Shown: positions 53,435-63,253, counted from the first letter of the stretch. The stretch is DNA of 63,975 nucleotides from Flavobacteriales bacterium (GCA_947488235.1 CANLAQ010000010.1:1-63975), one strand, 5' to 3'. Numbers and translations: made by a program. Notes: generated from the sequence alone by a model not told the origin.

Positions 53435-55125
53435 TTTATATTGAGCGATTGAGACCAATTCGCTTCATTTCCACAAGCGTCTTTTACTGAAATATTATAT
53501 TTTTTCTTCCCGTGTTCATTTTTATCAATTACATGAAATATGGTGTTGTTCTTCTTATCGTATTCAAGAATTTTCCATTGATTGTTTATGAGTAATTGGT
53601 AGGACGAAACGCTTGTCTGTCCATCACTAATCTTCCACTGCAATTTTTTAGTTTTGATGAGCGTATCGGTCGTTTTAAAATTATCGGGCGCAATAGTCGG
53701 AGCGATTTTGTCTATGGATACAGCATAATTTCCAAAGTTGTAAATATAAGCCGTTAATTTTCCTTGAATAATTTTTGTCGTAATTCCAGTTTTGGAACCA
53801 TTTGTTGCGATTTGAGCAATGAATTGTTTTGTAATGTCAACATTTGGAAGTGGTGTTAAAATAATTTTGATCGAATCATGAACAGCAATGTCAGCATTAC
53901 CAAGACTTAATCCATTGCTGGTAATTTTTAAGTTATTGGGTATTGGTTCATAAAAACTATGCATAGGCATTGAAATACTATTCCCCAATTGTTCAAAGAA
54001 ATAGGTGGAGTCAGGTGATAAATACCCAGTCTCGAAAAAAGGTTTTTGGCTTACGCTTTTTGTTCTATTAACAAGCGTGAAACCAATTTGACTTTTGTTT
54101 TGATTGGCATCCAATAGTGAAATTGTTAAAGGAATAGAATCATTTCCAAACAAATTAACAATTTGAAAAGGTTCAGTTTTATAAATATCAAGTAAATTAT
54201 CTTCCTTGTAAAATAGTTTGTGAATTTTACTCCCATTTTTCTTGTACTGAACATAATCGCAGTAATCGTTGATGAATCTATTGTGATCGAAAGAGATTGT
54301 ATCTATTTTGCAGTGGTACAAAGTGTCCTTCTCTTGGACCAGTATATGTTCGAATAATCCGAATTTACTGGGTATTTTTCCTCCTTGATCTTGCCCTGTA
54401 ATTGCTATCCCAATTTTAGAATATCCTGCAATGAATTTTGGGTCTAATACAATTTTTCCATTCTTTAAACTGTAGGAATTGCCAGATTTTACAATCGGGA
54501 ATGTTCGGGAACTGTTGGGAATCAAATACCCATCTTTATCGAGTAAATAGATTAATATTTTTTCAGGACTCGGCGCAATTTTATCGTAAGCAACAAAACC
54601 ATGTTGAAGCGGATTGAGTCCTTTTTCTGTTTTAGTATCTCTTAATTCAAAGTGTAAGTGAGGACCTGTGGAATTACCACTATTTCCAGAAAGCGCAATG
54701 ATTTGCCCAATTTTAACTGGGAAATCTGTAGGTGTTAATTTCAAATCGATTTCATTTAATTTATTTTGCTCTTGATATTTTTTGATATAAGAGGCTAGAG
54801 GTTCTTTAAAGGAAGAACAATGCGCATAAACACTCGTGACTCCATTGGGATGATCAATGTAAATCACTTTACCGTAGCCCAAAGGCATAATCTTTACCCT
54901 TGAAATATAACCATCCGCAATCGAATGTATGTTGATACCAGTCACTCCCCCTGTTTTAAAATCAAGACCCATGTGAAAATGATTCGGTCTTAAATCTCCG
55001 AAAGTCGCAGAAATTTCTAATGGAATTCCTAGAGGCGAATGGTAGCTTCCTGTCGATACTTGACTCATTGAAAAGCCGCTTAGAACGCAGGAGAAAACAA
55101 ATAAAAGTTTAATATTTTTGAACAT
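53431..55125 (-). CDS. M23 family metallopeptidase (LytM-type)
   Basis: 564 residues from the ATG at 55125; a TTG at 55131 opens the longer frame. Signal peptide to about 22. The M23 domain occupies about 24-170: zinc ligands His51 and Asp55 in HFHMGLDFKTG, catalytic His102 in SVYAHCSSF, and the HxH His158 in GPHLHFELRD. The rest (about 190-564) is beta-rich and of unknown function. LytM enzymes cut peptidoglycan cross-links or activate amidases. A TATTTTTG box (55136-55129) ends 4 bp before the ATG. It is divergent from the zapB-zapA-rny operon. Confidence 0.93.
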   Translation of the reverse strand: MFKNIKLLFVFSCVLSGFSMSQVSTGSYHSPLGIPLEISATFGDLRPNHFHMGLDFKTGGVTGINIHSIADGYISRVKIMPLGYGKVIYIDHPNGVTSVYAHCSSFKEPLASYIKKYQEQNKLNEIDLKLTPTDFPVKIGQIIALSGNSGNSTGPHLHFELRDTKTEKGLNPLQHGFVAYDKIAPSPEKILIYLLDKDGYLIPNSSRTFPIVKSGNSYSLKNGKIVLDPKFIAGYSKIGIAITGQDQGGKIPSKFGLFEHILVQEKDTLYHCKIDTISFDHNRFINDYCDYVQYKKNGSKIHKLFYKEDNLLDIYKTEPFQIVNLFGNDSIPLTISLLDANQNKSQIGFTLVNRTKSVSQKPFFETGYLSPDSTYFFEQLGNSISMPMHSFYEPIPNNLKITSNGLSLGNADIAVHDSIKIILTPLPNVDITKQFIAQIATNGSKTGITTKIIQGKLTAYIYNFGNYAVSIDKIAPTIAPDNFKTTDTLIKTKKLQWKISDGQTSVSSYQLLINNQWKILEYDKKNNTIFHVIDKNEHGKKKYNISVKDACGNEANWSQSLNIN

Positions 55126-55171
55126 ATACAAAAATACAGCTCAAAAAATTAAAAAATACAGCCTCAAAAAT

Positions 55172-55201
55172 ATTGTTATGAACTATAGTATATTAACTTT
55201 G
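55172..55201 (+). promoter_or_regulatory. Promoter of the zapB-like/zapA/rny operon
   Basis: ATTG at 55172-55175, 18 bp, TAACTTTG at 55194-55201. The first ATG is at 55218, so the leader is only about 10 bases. Confidence 0.65.
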
Positions 55202-55217
55202 TGAAAAGTCGCTTAAA

Positions 55218-55529
55218 ATGACAGAACAAATTCAAAGTAGTATTGACCGATTAAGAAACAAAGCACTTGAATTGCATCAACTCGTAGTAAAAGAGAGAAA
55301 TGAAAATCAAATGTTGTTGAGTTCAAATCAGGCGCTAAAGGATGAATTAGACCAGCAGCAAACAATAGGCAAGAATTTGCTTATCGAAAACGAAAGGTTG
55401 AATCAGGTTATTGAAGCTTCAAAAAAACAGGTTGTTGAAATCCCATTTGTTTCTCAAGGTAGAAATGAAGAAGAAATCGATGAATTAGTAAAAGAAATAG
55501 AAAACTGTATTGCACAGCTAAAACAATAA
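55218..55529 (+). CDS. Small coiled-coil protein, ZapB-like
   Basis: 103 residues. The region 5-90 is a continuous heptad-type coiled coil with leucines at a/d positions (RLRNKALELHQLVVKERNEN, then IENERLNQVIEASKKQ). No other domain. The size and position immediately before zapA resemble ZapB and division-associated coiled coils in other Bacteroidota. zapA starts 3 bp later. I infer cell-division association from neighbours, not from similarity. Confidence 0.78.
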   Translation: MTEQIQSSIDRLRNKALELHQLVVKERNENQMLLSSNQALKDELDQQQTIGKNLLIENERLNQVIEASKKQVVEIPFVSQGRNEEEIDELVKEIENCIAQLKQ

Positions 55530-55532
55530 GAA

Positions 55533-55826
55533 ATGGCTAAAATTTCTTTAAAAGTAGAGATTGCAGGAAGAACATACCCTCTTACCGTACAGGAAGGAGA
55601 AGATGTAAAGGTTCTGAAAGCAGCAGAGGACATAAACAAAGCAATTGCGCTTTTGCGAGATAATTATGCGGTAAGTGACACGCAAGATTTATTGGCAATG
55701 TCTACCCTTCAAATGATGATGAAAGGAAGCTCTACTAAAATTGAAAAGGAAGTTATACCTGCAGATTATGCTGCTATTGAATCTTCGTTGCAATCTTTAA
55801 CTGATGAATTAGATCAGTTAGACTAA
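55533..55826 (+). CDS. zapA: Cell division protein ZapA
   Basis: 97 residues. ZapA domain with KVEIAGRTYPLTVQEGE (6-22) at the start and a helix carrying VLKAAEDINKAIALLRD and LLAMSTLQMMM. ZapA bundles FtsZ filaments at midcell. It lies between the coiled-coil gene and rny (49 bp gap after it). I looked for a 6S RNA, often near zapA, but that gap is too short. Confidence 0.9.
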   Translation: MAKISLKVEIAGRTYPLTVQEGEDVKVLKAAEDINKAIALLRDNYAVSDTQDLLAMSTLQMMMKGSSTKIEKEVIPADYAAIESSLQSLTDELDQLD

Positions 55827-55875
55827 ATCTTTACTATTCGTCCGACCTGTATTATTAATTTTTTAAAATATTAAT

Positions 55876-57402
55876 ATGCTATTAGGTGTAATATTGGGAT
55901 TGTTAGGTGGCGGAATCGCGACCTTTGCAATTCAAAAGGTAATGCTCAAATCAAAGAGTGAAAAATTGATAAAAGACGCTGAGGTCGAAGCTGAAAATAT
56001 TAAGAAAGAAAAAATATTTCAAGCAAAAGAAAATTTCCTAAAGTTAAAAGAAGAGCATGAAGTTACTATCAAAGATAGAGAGCGCAGATTGCAATCAAAT
56101 GAAGACAGAACGCGTGCAAAGGAAAAAACGATTACTCAAAAATTAGAAGAGCTAAGCAATAAAGAAAGAGAAACCGAAAAGCTGCAACTTGCTTTTGACG
56201 CTAAATTTCAAGGTTTAGAATTGAGAATGCAAGAGCTAGATAAAATTCAACAAAAAAGAGTAGCTGAGCTTTCTAAAATCAGCGGAATGCAAGCAGAAGA
56301 TGCTAAAAAAATGTTAATGGATGCCTTAACTGATGAAGCAAGAACTGCTGCAATGGCTCAAATTAAAGAGATCTCTGAAGAAGCAAAATTAAATGCAAAT
56401 CGCGAAGCGCGTAAAATCGTTATTCAATCTATTCAACGCGTTGCCACCGAGCAAGCAATTGAGAATGCAGTATCTGTATTTAATATCGAATCTGATGAGG
56501 TCAAAGGAAGAATTATTGGTCGTGAAGGAAGAAATATTCGTGCGCTTGAAGCCGCTACAGGTGTTGAGATTATTGTAGACGATACCCCTGAAGCAATTAT
56601 CCTTTCTTGTTTTGATCCTATTCGTCGTGAAATCGCTCGTTTATCATTACATCAATTGGTTTCTGATGGTCGAATTCATCCTGCTCGTATTGAAGAAGTT
56701 GTTGCTAAAACACGCAAGCAATTAGAAGAAGAAATTATCGAAACGGGTAGAAGAACTTGTATTGATTTGGAGATCCATGGATTACATCCTGAACTGATGC
56801 GTATGGTTGGTCGTATGAAATTTAGATCTTCTTATGGACAGAATTTATTACAACACTCTCGTGAAGTTGCTAATTTGTGTGCTATCATGGCTGCTGAACT
56901 TGGACTTAATGTCAAATTAGCCAAACGAGCTGGTCTCTTGCACGATATAGGAAAAGTACCAGATGAAGATCCTGAATTACCACATGCTCTTTTAGGTATG
57001 AAAATAGCAGAGAAATTTGGCGAAAAAGGAGAAGTTCTTAACGCTATTGGAGCGCATCACGATGAGATTGAAATGACAACGCTTATAGCTCCAATTGTTC
57101 AAGTTTGTGATGCTATTTCTGGCGCACGACCTGGAGCAAGAAGAGAAATCGTAGAAGCCTATATTAAAAGAATTAAAGAGTTAGAAACGCTTGCACTTTC
57201 TTATGATGGTGTTGGATCTGCCTATGCGATTCAAGCAGGTAGAGAATTACGCGTTTTAGTGGAAGCTGAAAAGGTAACTGATTTGCGTGCTGAAGAATTG
57301 TCTTTTGCGATTTCACAACGCATCCAAACAGAAATGACTTATCCAGGTCAAGTTAAGGTGACTGTGATTCGTGAAAAGCGCTCTGTTAGTTACGCAAAAT
57401 AG
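55876..57402 (+). CDS. rny: Ribonuclease Y
   Basis: 508 residues. One N-terminal membrane anchor ([19 protein letters not shown]), a long coiled coil (about 25-180), a KH domain near 206-250 ([20 protein letters not shown] and [12 protein letters not shown]), and an HD phosphohydrolase domain with [12 protein letters not shown] and [12 protein letters not shown]. It starts bulk mRNA decay in organisms lacking RNase E, and its presence argues that mRNA turnover here follows the RNase Y route. The preceding gene is zapA; the next is DAHP synthase. Confidence 0.97.
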   Translation: MLLGVILGLLGGGIATFAIQKVMLKSKSEKLIKDAEVEAENIKKEKIFQAKENFLKLKEEHEVTIKDRERRLQSNEDRTRAKEKTITQKLEELSNKERETEKLQLAFDAKFQGLELRMQELDKIQQKRVAELSKISGMQAEDAKKMLMDALTDEARTAAMAQIKEISEEAKLNANREARKIVIQSIQRVATEQAIENAVSVFNIESDEVKGRIIGREGRNIRALEAATGVEIIVDDTPEAIILSCFDPIRREIARLSLHQLVSDGRIHPARIEEVVAKTRKQLEEEIIETGRRTCIDLEIHGLHPELMRMVGRMKFRSSYGQNLLQHSREVANLCAIMAAELGLNVKLAKRAGLLHDIGKVPDEDPELPHALLGMKIAEKFGEKGEVLNAIGAHHDEIEMTTLIAPIVQVCDAISGARPGARREIVEAYIKRIKELETLALSYDGVGSAYAIQAGRELRVLVEAEKVTDLRAEELSFAISQRIQTEMTYPGQVKVTVIREKRSVSYAK

Positions 57403-57455
57403 ATTTTGAACTTAATGTAGGCCTCACTTGTTCATTTAATATAAGGTATTGAATA

Positions 57456-58496
57456 ATGGAAGATTTACAATTGATAGCTGGTCCGTGCAGTGCTGAATCA
57501 TACGAACAACTTCGGGAAACAGCTGAAGGTTTGAAAGAGGTCCAACCAAACTATTTTCGTGCTGGAATTTGGAAACCAAGAACAAGACCCGGTGCCTTCG
57601 AAGGAGCTGGAGATGAAGCTTTGGTTTGGATGAATGAAATTCGATCCGAATTCGGTTTTAAATTATGTACTGAAGTAGCAACAGTAAGTCATGTGGAGGC
57701 AGCCTTAAAGGCTGGTTTCGATATGCTTTGGATTGGCGCTAGAACTACCACAAATCCATTTTCAGTTCAAGAAATTGCAGATGCTCTAAAGGGTGTTGAT
57801 ATTCCTGTAATGGTCAAAAATCCAATCAATCCTGATCTTAAATTATGGATTGGAGCCATTGAAAGGTTATTGAAAATTGGAATTCAAGAGGTGTCAGCAA
57901 TTCATAGAGGATTTTCTGTTTACGAACAATCAAAATATAGAAATGCTCCCAATTGGCAAATTCCAATAGATCTTAAACAATTATTACCTGACATTCCTCT
58001 ACTTTGCGACCCTTCACATATTTCAGGAGATGCTGCTATTTTACACGAAGTGGCTCAAAAAGCATTGGATTTAAAGTATGATGGTTTCATGATTGAAACG
58101 CATTATAATCCTAGTATTGCGAAGACAGACGCCAAACAACAATTGACGCCAGCTCAATTAAAAGAAATGCTCAATGCGCTACATTATCGAGACCGTAGTG
58201 AATTGGTGGAAGCTGAATTATCTGAGTTTAGAGCGAGAATTGATGCAATGGATGAAGCCCTAATTCATTTACTTATAGAAAGAATGCATATTTCAGCCTC
58301 GATTGGTAATTTTAAAAAAGAACGCAATTTGGCCATTCTTCAAAAAGCACGATGGGAAGAATTGTTGTTGAATAATGTAAATCGCGCCATAAAAGCAGAT
58401 TTATCAAGTGATTTTGCCAGCCAAATTTTTAAATTAATTCATCAAGAATCTATTCATATTCAATCCGAAATATTAGGGAAAAATAATAATGAATAA
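57456..58496 (+). CDS. Bifunctional DAHP synthase / type II chorismate mutase
   Basis: 346 residues. The N-terminal part (1-about 260) is the type I beta/DAHP synthase-like barrel: LIAGPCSAESYEQL (6-19), YFRAGIWKPRTRPGAFEG broken at the turn, and CDPSHISGDAAI. The C-terminal part (about 265-340) is an AroQ chorismate mutase with LSEFRARIDAMDEALIHLLIERM and SASIGNFKKERN. The fusion joins the first shikimate-pathway step with the prephenate branch, so phenylalanine or tyrosine could control entry. aroA overlaps it by 8 bp. Confidence 0.95.
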   Translation: MEDLQLIAGPCSAESYEQLRETAEGLKEVQPNYFRAGIWKPRTRPGAFEGAGDEALVWMNEIRSEFGFKLCTEVATVSHVEAALKAGFDMLWIGARTTTNPFSVQEIADALKGVDIPVMVKNPINPDLKLWIGAIERLLKIGIQEVSAIHRGFSVYEQSKYRNAPNWQIPIDLKQLLPDIPLLCDPSHISGDAAILHEVAQKALDLKYDGFMIETHYNPSIAKTDAKQQLTPAQLKEMLNALHYRDRSELVEAELSEFRARIDAMDEALIHLLIERMHISASIGNFKKERNLAILQKARWEELLLNNVNRAIKADLSSDFASQIFKLIHQESIHIQSEILGKNNNE

Positions 58497-59745
58497 AGTT
58501 GTTCAGCCCTTTAAATATAATGGTAAAATCGTCGCCAATTACTCAAAAAGTTATTTGCAAAGAGCTTTGGTATTGTCTTCAATTTCTGAAGGAGCATCAA
58601 TTTTAAGTGGCTTTGATTATTCTAAGGATGTACAGGCAGCAATGGCCTTGATTCAAAATCTTGGTGCAAAAGTTCGTATTGAAAAGAACACTTTAATCAT
58701 AACAGGAAATCCATCTTCTGCTAGAGTAGAAAAAGTTTCTTTGCATGTGGGAGAGTCAGGTCTCTTACTAAGAATGATTGCCCCAATAGCATCAGTGCTT
58801 TCATTGGAATCCAATATTACTGGTCAAGGCTCTTTGCTTAAAAGAGATATGTTGTCTTTAAAAAATAATTTGGGGAAAAATGGTTTAACTATTGTTCTTG
58901 AAAACAATTCTTTACCCATGTCAATTCAAGGATCTCTACTAAAAGATCAATGGCAAATCGACGCTAGTGAAGGTTCACAATTATTATCTGGTCTTTTAAT
59001 GTCTCTTCCACTTTTAGGTAAATCTCACAAAATAGAGGTTTCAAATTTGGTAAGTATTCCATACATCGATTTAACGCTGGAGTTAATGAAAAAATTCGGT
59101 GTCAATATCGACCAAGATCACTATAAATCATTTAGCTATCAAAATGAGTCAAATTATATTGCTGCAAAAATTGAAGTAGAAGGCGATTGGAGTGGGGCAG
59201 CCAATCATTTAGTTGGCGCTGCTATTTCTGGTGCATTGGACCTTGATGGCCTGCAAGTAAATTCGAAACAAGCGGATAAAGCTATTTTGACTGCATTGAA
59301 AGATTTTGGGGCAATAGTGGAATGGCGTGGCACTACTTTGCATATAAAACGAAATCATCTGTTTCCTTTCTCCTTTGATGCTTCTGATAGTCCGGATTTA
59401 TTTCCACCGCTCTCAGTCCTAGCATCTGCAGCAATTGGCACCTCTGAAATTAAAGGATTACATCGATTAACTAATAAAGAATCGAATCGTCAAAATAGTT
59501 GTGTTGCCCTTTTAGAAGCGTTAGGGGTTCAATATAGAATTCAGGATGACAGTCTCTTGATTGATGGTAAAGGAAGTGTGAAAGGTGGAACTATTGCTAC
59601 CTTTAATGATCACCGTATTGCTATGGCAGGAGCTATAGCAGCAGGTATTTCAAAACAAGCAATCACAATAGAAAACAGGACTTGCGTAGAAAAGTCTTAT
59701 CCTGAATTTTTTAAAGATTTGGAAAAAGCTACCGTAAGTTTCTAG
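58489..59745 (+). CDS. aroA: 3-phosphoshikimate 1-carboxyvinyltransferase (EPSP synthase)
   Basis: 418 residues. AroA transfers enolpyruvate to shikimate 3-phosphate. The substrate-binding SKSYLQRALVL near residues 19-29 is present in the usual place, as are LHVGESGLLLRMIAPIASV, with Gly-x-Ser-Gly, and FNDHRIAMAGAIAA. The start overlaps the DAHP synthase/CM gene by 8 bp, tying the shikimate genes together. Its short N-terminal loop makes it a class that differs from the E. coli enzyme (no LPGSKS form), so glyphosate sensitivity is not predicted. Confidence 0.95.
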   Translation: MNKVVQPFKYNGKIVANYSKSYLQRALVLSSISEGASILSGFDYSKDVQAAMALIQNLGAKVRIEKNTLIITGNPSSARVEKVSLHVGESGLLLRMIAPIASVLSLESNITGQGSLLKRDMLSLKNNLGKNGLTIVLENNSLPMSIQGSLLKDQWQIDASEGSQLLSGLLMSLPLLGKSHKIEVSNLVSIPYIDLTLELMKKFGVNIDQDHYKSFSYQNESNYIAAKIEVEGDWSGAANHLVGAAISGALDLDGLQVNSKQADKAILTALKDFGAIVEWRGTTLHIKRNHLFPFSFDASDSPDLFPPLSVLASAAIGTSEIKGLHRLTNKESNRQNSCVALLEALGVQYRIQDDSLLIDGKGSVKGGTIATFNDHRIAMAGAIAAGISKQAITIENRTCVEKSYPEFFKDLEKATVSF

Positions 59746-59748
59746 AAC

Positions 59749-61074
59749 TTATAATTTCACAAATCTATTGCTAATAATCTGACCTTCGATTTCACTTTGA
59801 ATTAAGTAAGAACCAGATGGGAAAGCAGCAATATTTAATTCAGTACTCAGCATTTGAGGCACTAACTCCAAAAGAACTTGTCCATTTAAATTTAAAATCG
59901 AAATTCGATTGGCAAGTATTGGATGTGTTATCATTAATTTATCAGTCGCTGGATTAGGAACCAATTGTATCGAATTACTTATATTTTCTTGAAGACCACT
60001 TCCGCTTCCGTTGCTGTTTCTGAAAAGTACATTGTCAATAAACACAACTCCTGTTCCAATTGGGTCACAGGCGAATATTAACTGCGCGATGTGTTGTGTA
60101 CTGTTCAACGAAGTGAAATCTCCTAAAGGAATATCGTAGGTGTTCCAACTTTCTAAACTCGGAACAAAGGTCAATTCGTGCTCAGTATCATCTCCTCCTG
60201 CATAAGCTAAATCAGGTCCAAAATCTACTAATTTTATTCTGAAGTTGGTGATGTTGGCCGTCCAAGCATCTACTCTTAAGTGTGTCATATTGGTTACATC
60301 AAGAATATTAGCACCGGTGGTTTCAATTCCCACAAAATTTAGGTTAGTATACTTCTTGGTGTCATTTCCTGCAATTTGTAAATCTGTCAAGGAACCTTGT
60401 GACCAACCAGTTTGCCAAGTATCTACCGCAACATTAGTGTAAGGATTGCTGAACATGGATAAAACATTCGAAGCATTGTAAGTAGGTGTTGGTGCTGGTG
60501 TCATGGGTTCATTGAGCGGTGGACCTTGACTGCTAAATTTGATGTTGTCGAAATAGCAGATATTATCTTGACTTCTCGCTAAGAAATCTGGAAAAATTAT
60601 TATTTGATCAATGTTCGTAGATGATGGAGCACCAATAATTGAAGTAAAATCAAAGGTAAGTTCCTCCCATTGATTAATAACTGTATTCGAAACCAATAAT
60701 TCTCCAGTAGATGCGCCTGCAGCTGTAGCAAATTTGATTCCTACATTACTGATAATAGGCTTGTTTACCATAATTTTAACGATGCAATTACTGGCATTTA
60801 AGGTGAAGGTACCAATGTCAGAACCGTGTAAAGATTCACAACCTGCCCATGGCATACCATTTTGTTTGGCGGTGAATTTTGCTACTTGACTAGATAAGTT
60901 TATCCCTGCCATTAATGGGTTTGCTACAATTTCTAATGGGGGTTGGGTGTCATTTTCAAACACTGTCCAAGTCCATAAAGTTCCGAATCCACCTGTTTCA
61001 AATGTTATTGGACCGTTTTGCGCAAAGGTTGTATTTACAGCAAGTAATGATATAAATAATAGTAAGTTTCTCAT
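59749..61074 (-). CDS. Secreted protein with T9SS type A sorting domain
   Basis: 441 residues, signal peptide ending NTTFAQ. Two beta-sandwich regions (about 20-180 and 205-350) that each read as carbohydrate-binding-like modules: GTFTLNASNCIVKIMVNKP and NFRIKLVDFGPDLAYAGGDD. The last 80 residues are the T9SS type A domain: QLVPNPATDKLMIT, ILNLNGQVLLEL and FPSGSYLIQSE ending in FVKL. The protein should be exported by T9SS and anchored to LPS or shed. No catalytic residues are visible. It is 3 bp from the convergent aroA stop. Confidence 0.87.
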   Translation of the reverse strand: MRNLLLFISLLAVNTTFAQNGPITFETGGFGTLWTWTVFENDTQPPLEIVANPLMAGINLSSQVAKFTAKQNGMPWAGCESLHGSDIGTFTLNASNCIVKIMVNKPIISNVGIKFATAAGASTGELLVSNTVINQWEELTFDFTSIIGAPSSTNIDQIIIFPDFLARSQDNICYFDNIKFSSQGPPLNEPMTPAPTPTYNASNVLSMFSNPYTNVAVDTWQTGWSQGSLTDLQIAGNDTKKYTNLNFVGIETTGANILDVTNMTHLRVDAWTANITNFRIKLVDFGPDLAYAGGDDTEHELTFVPSLESWNTYDIPLGDFTSLNSTQHIAQLIFACDPIGTGVVFIDNVLFRNSNGSGSGLQENISNSIQLVPNPATDKLMITHPILANRISILNLNGQVLLELVPQMLSTELNIAAFPSGSYLIQSEIEGQIISNRFVKL

Positions 61075-61160
61075 TTATCAATGATTTAGTTATTGTTAAA
61101 TGTACCATTAATATTTAATTAAACTCAAATAAATTTCAACCAGTTACTAATGGAAGATTT

Positions 61161-62768
61161 TTAATCTTTTGTTTTCTGCTCTAAAGCTTCTATTCTTTTA
61201 AGCAAATCCATAATAATAACATCTTGTTCTTTTAAGGCTTCCACAAGGATTGGAATTACCTCGGTGTAACCAACAGTTTTTAATTTAACAGATGTTGGTT
61301 CCGTTAAATCATTGCGAGAAGAGATGCTATTTATTAATTTCTCTTTTACAATTGCAGGTAAAATTAATTCTACCTCTTGTGCAATAAAGCCATAAGTTAA
61401 TCCAGCTTTTAAACCAAGATTTGGGAATTCATCTAATTTATGCTCGTATGAAACACCACGCAAGTTATTTACAATAGAGCGTGCATTTGGAATGGTATTA
61501 ATATTCTTTTTTATTTTGAGATCAGATGCGGTTCCAAAAAAGCCTGTATATCCCAAATCATTCTGAAACAAACCACCCCAACCAAAATTGGGTATTCCTG
61601 AAACTGTTCCATTTACACCAACAGCATCAAGGTTTGTAGTATATCCACGAACACCTGCTGAAGCAGTGCCACTTCCATAATGTTCCCCTTGAACTGCGGC
61701 AAATACAGTAGTATTAGCCGCTACAATATTTCCAAAAACACCAGATCCGTTGAAAGAAGAGTAACCGTTAATGGCCCAAGGAAAAGTAGCATTGGATACG
61801 CTATTCATTAAGTCTCCGGTCATAGCGGTACTTGTTGCACCAATAAAAAACTCACCAAGGTTGCTCAAGCGTCCTCGTGTGATGTTATTCGTTTTAAAAT
61901 CAAGTGAAAAATTACCGTTAGTACCTAAAAGTACATCTGCTGTACTGGTATTGCCCCCAATTAAAAATGCTTTGTTACTTGAATTGATAGTTTGCGGTGT
62001 AGAAGTAACAATGGTCATAGTCCCATCAGTTTGAAAATTGTCGGATGTTATCGTTGTAGATGGGCCAGCAGGACCAGTCAATCCAATTAAACCTTGCGGA
62101 CCCGTTGCTCCCGTTTGACCAGCAACACCCGTTGCGCCCGTTGGGCCAGCAGGACCAGTCAATCCAATTAAACCTTGAGGACCCGTTGCTCCCGTTGGAC
62201 CAGCAACTCCCGTTGCACCTGTTGGGCCAGCAGGACCAGTCAATCCAATTAATCCTTGCGGACCCGTTGCTCCAGTTGGACCAGCAACTCCCGTTGCGCC
62301 TGTTGGACCAGCAGGACCAGTCAATCCAATTAAACCTTGCGGACCTTGCGGACCCGTTTCTCCAACTGGACCATTTTCAGAATATAAAGCATAAGGTACA
62401 CTTAGTAATTCTGTCGTTCCATTTATTGTATAATTAGTTCCGCCTAATGGGTCCGTTTCAGTTTTAATAAAGTAAGGTCCATTCCCCCAATTGATACCTG
62501 CAATTGTTCCCGACACCATCACCCCAGCTCCGATTTGAAAAGTGGCGAGTCCATTGGCATTGGTTAAAACTGTTTGTGTTTCAACATAAGATGGAGTACC
62601 TGTTGCTGAACCTTGTAAAATACTGATTTTGGTACCAATAGAAGTATTGGTTAACAAAGCGTTACTTGCATTTCTAATAACTGCTTGATAGGACATTTTT
62701 TGAGGTGCTTGTGCTTGTGCAAATAAACCAACAAGCAATACCATACTTAATAATAAATAATTTTTCAT
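61161..62768 (-). CDS. Collagen-like repeat protein with C-terminal S74 intramolecular chaperone
   Basis: 535 residues, signal peptide to about 20. A beta-rich domain (21-132) opens [19 protein letters not shown]. Residues 133-237 are 35 uninterrupted Gly-x-y triplets, made of 27-residue units ([20 protein letters not shown] then AGPTGAT). A fibre-like domain (240-410) follows, and from Ser415 an S74 domain: SDLKIK holds the Ser415/Lys420 pair spaced as in phage S74 proteases, followed by [17 protein letters not shown] and a coiled-coil end. S74 chaperones trimerise a fibre and then cut themselves off. There is no T9SS tail. Confidence 0.9.
   Translation of the reverse strand: MKNYLLLSMVLLVGLFAQAQAPQKMSYQAVIRNASNALLTNTSIGTKISILQGSATGTPSYVETQTVLTNANGLATFQIGAGVMVSGTIAGINWGNGPYFIKTETDPLGGTNYTINGTTELLSVPYALYSENGPVGETGPQGPQGLIGLTGPAGPTGATGVAGPTGATGPQGLIGLTGPAGPTGATGVAGPTGATGPQGLIGLTGPAGPTGATGVAGQTGATGPQGLIGLTGPAGPSTTITSDNFQTDGTMTIVTSTPQTINSSNKAFLIGGNTSTADVLLGTNGNFSLDFKTNNITRGRLSNLGEFFIGATSTAMTGDLMNSVSNATFPWAINGYSSFNGSGVFGNIVAANTTVFAAVQGEHYGSGTASAGVRGYTTNLDAVGVNGTVSGIPNFGWGGLFQNDLGYTGFFGTASDLKIKKNINTIPNARSIVNNLRGVSYEHKLDEFPNLGLKAGLTYGFIAQEVELILPAIVKEKLINSISSRNDLTEPTSVKLKTVGYTEVIPILVEALKEQDVIIMDLLKRIEALEQKTKD
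62061..62345 (-). repeat. 81 bp tandem repeats encoding collagen triplets
   Basis: Three full and one half unit of 81 bp (codons 142-168, 169-195, 196-222, 223-236) encode 27 residues each. The units differ by a few bases; the copies are nearly identical, which allows length change by recombination. The number of copies is expected to vary between strains. Confidence 0.88.
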
Positions 62769-62779
62769 TTTTTAAAGTT

Positions 62780-63253
62780 TTAGTGGTTACGGATTATTTT
62801 AAAAGTTTGAAGGAGCGAATTCCCGGTATTAATATTTAAAAAGTAGGCTGCCGGCGCCAGCGGAAGCATATTAATTTGAACTATTGACTCTGAAATATTT
62901 TCTCGATATATTATTTTTCCTTGAGCATCAGTTAGCGTATAATTCCATTTTTTATGAAGTTCAAATGCACCTATACTTAAGTTGATATAATCATTGGTTG
63001 GGTTTGGAAATAATTGGACATCAAATGCTGGAGCTAACTCATTCACGGAAACCGAATAAATTTCGTAGGCTTGTTGCACACCTTGAGAAACATTCCCATT
63101 GGTTCCACTGAGATTTTCATAATCAATTTGTCCAATTGAATAGGTTGCCGAACCACCTGATCCACTCGCTGTGCCTCCAGCAGCAACGGTATTCTTTTGG
63201 GCTTGAATTAAGGTCGAAATGATTACCATCAAACTGAGTAAAAAGTAATTCAT
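62780..63253 (-). CDS. Small secreted protein with T9SS type A sorting domain
   Basis: 157 residues, signal peptide ending STLIQAQ. The mature N-terminal 60 residues are glycine- and serine-rich (NTVAAGGTASGSGGSATYSI, with GNVSQGVQQAYEI) and the last 80 are a T9SS type A domain: QLFPNPTNDYINLSI, YTLTDAQGKIIY, LAPAAYFLNINTG and a terminal FKIIRNH. It lies 11 bp before the collagen/S74 gene on the same strand, so they may form one transcript. Function unknown; the size suggests a cargo carrying little more than a sorting signal and a surface patch. Confidence 0.85.
   Translation of the reverse strand: MNYFLLSLMVIISTLIQAQKNTVAAGGTASGSGGSATYSIGQIDYENLSGTNGNVSQGVQQAYEIYSVSVNELAPAFDVQLFPNPTNDYINLSIGAFELHKKWNYTLTDAQGKIIYRENISESIVQINMLPLAPAAYFLNINTGNSLLQTFKIIRNH

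Noticed and set aside
55827..55875. 6S RNA next to zapA
   Set aside because: 6S RNA often lies near zapA, but the gap to rny is 49 bp, too short for it.
62061..62345. Regularly spaced repeats resembling a CRISPR array
   Set aside because: The repeats are whole 81 bp coding units in frame, without unique spacers between conserved short repeats, and no cas gene is present.
62060..62437. 125-residue open frame on the plus strand with QDQSIQLN repeats
   Set aside because: It is the antisense frame of the collagen repeats; the periodicity comes from the 81 bp units of the real minus-strand gene, and there is no promoter or start context.
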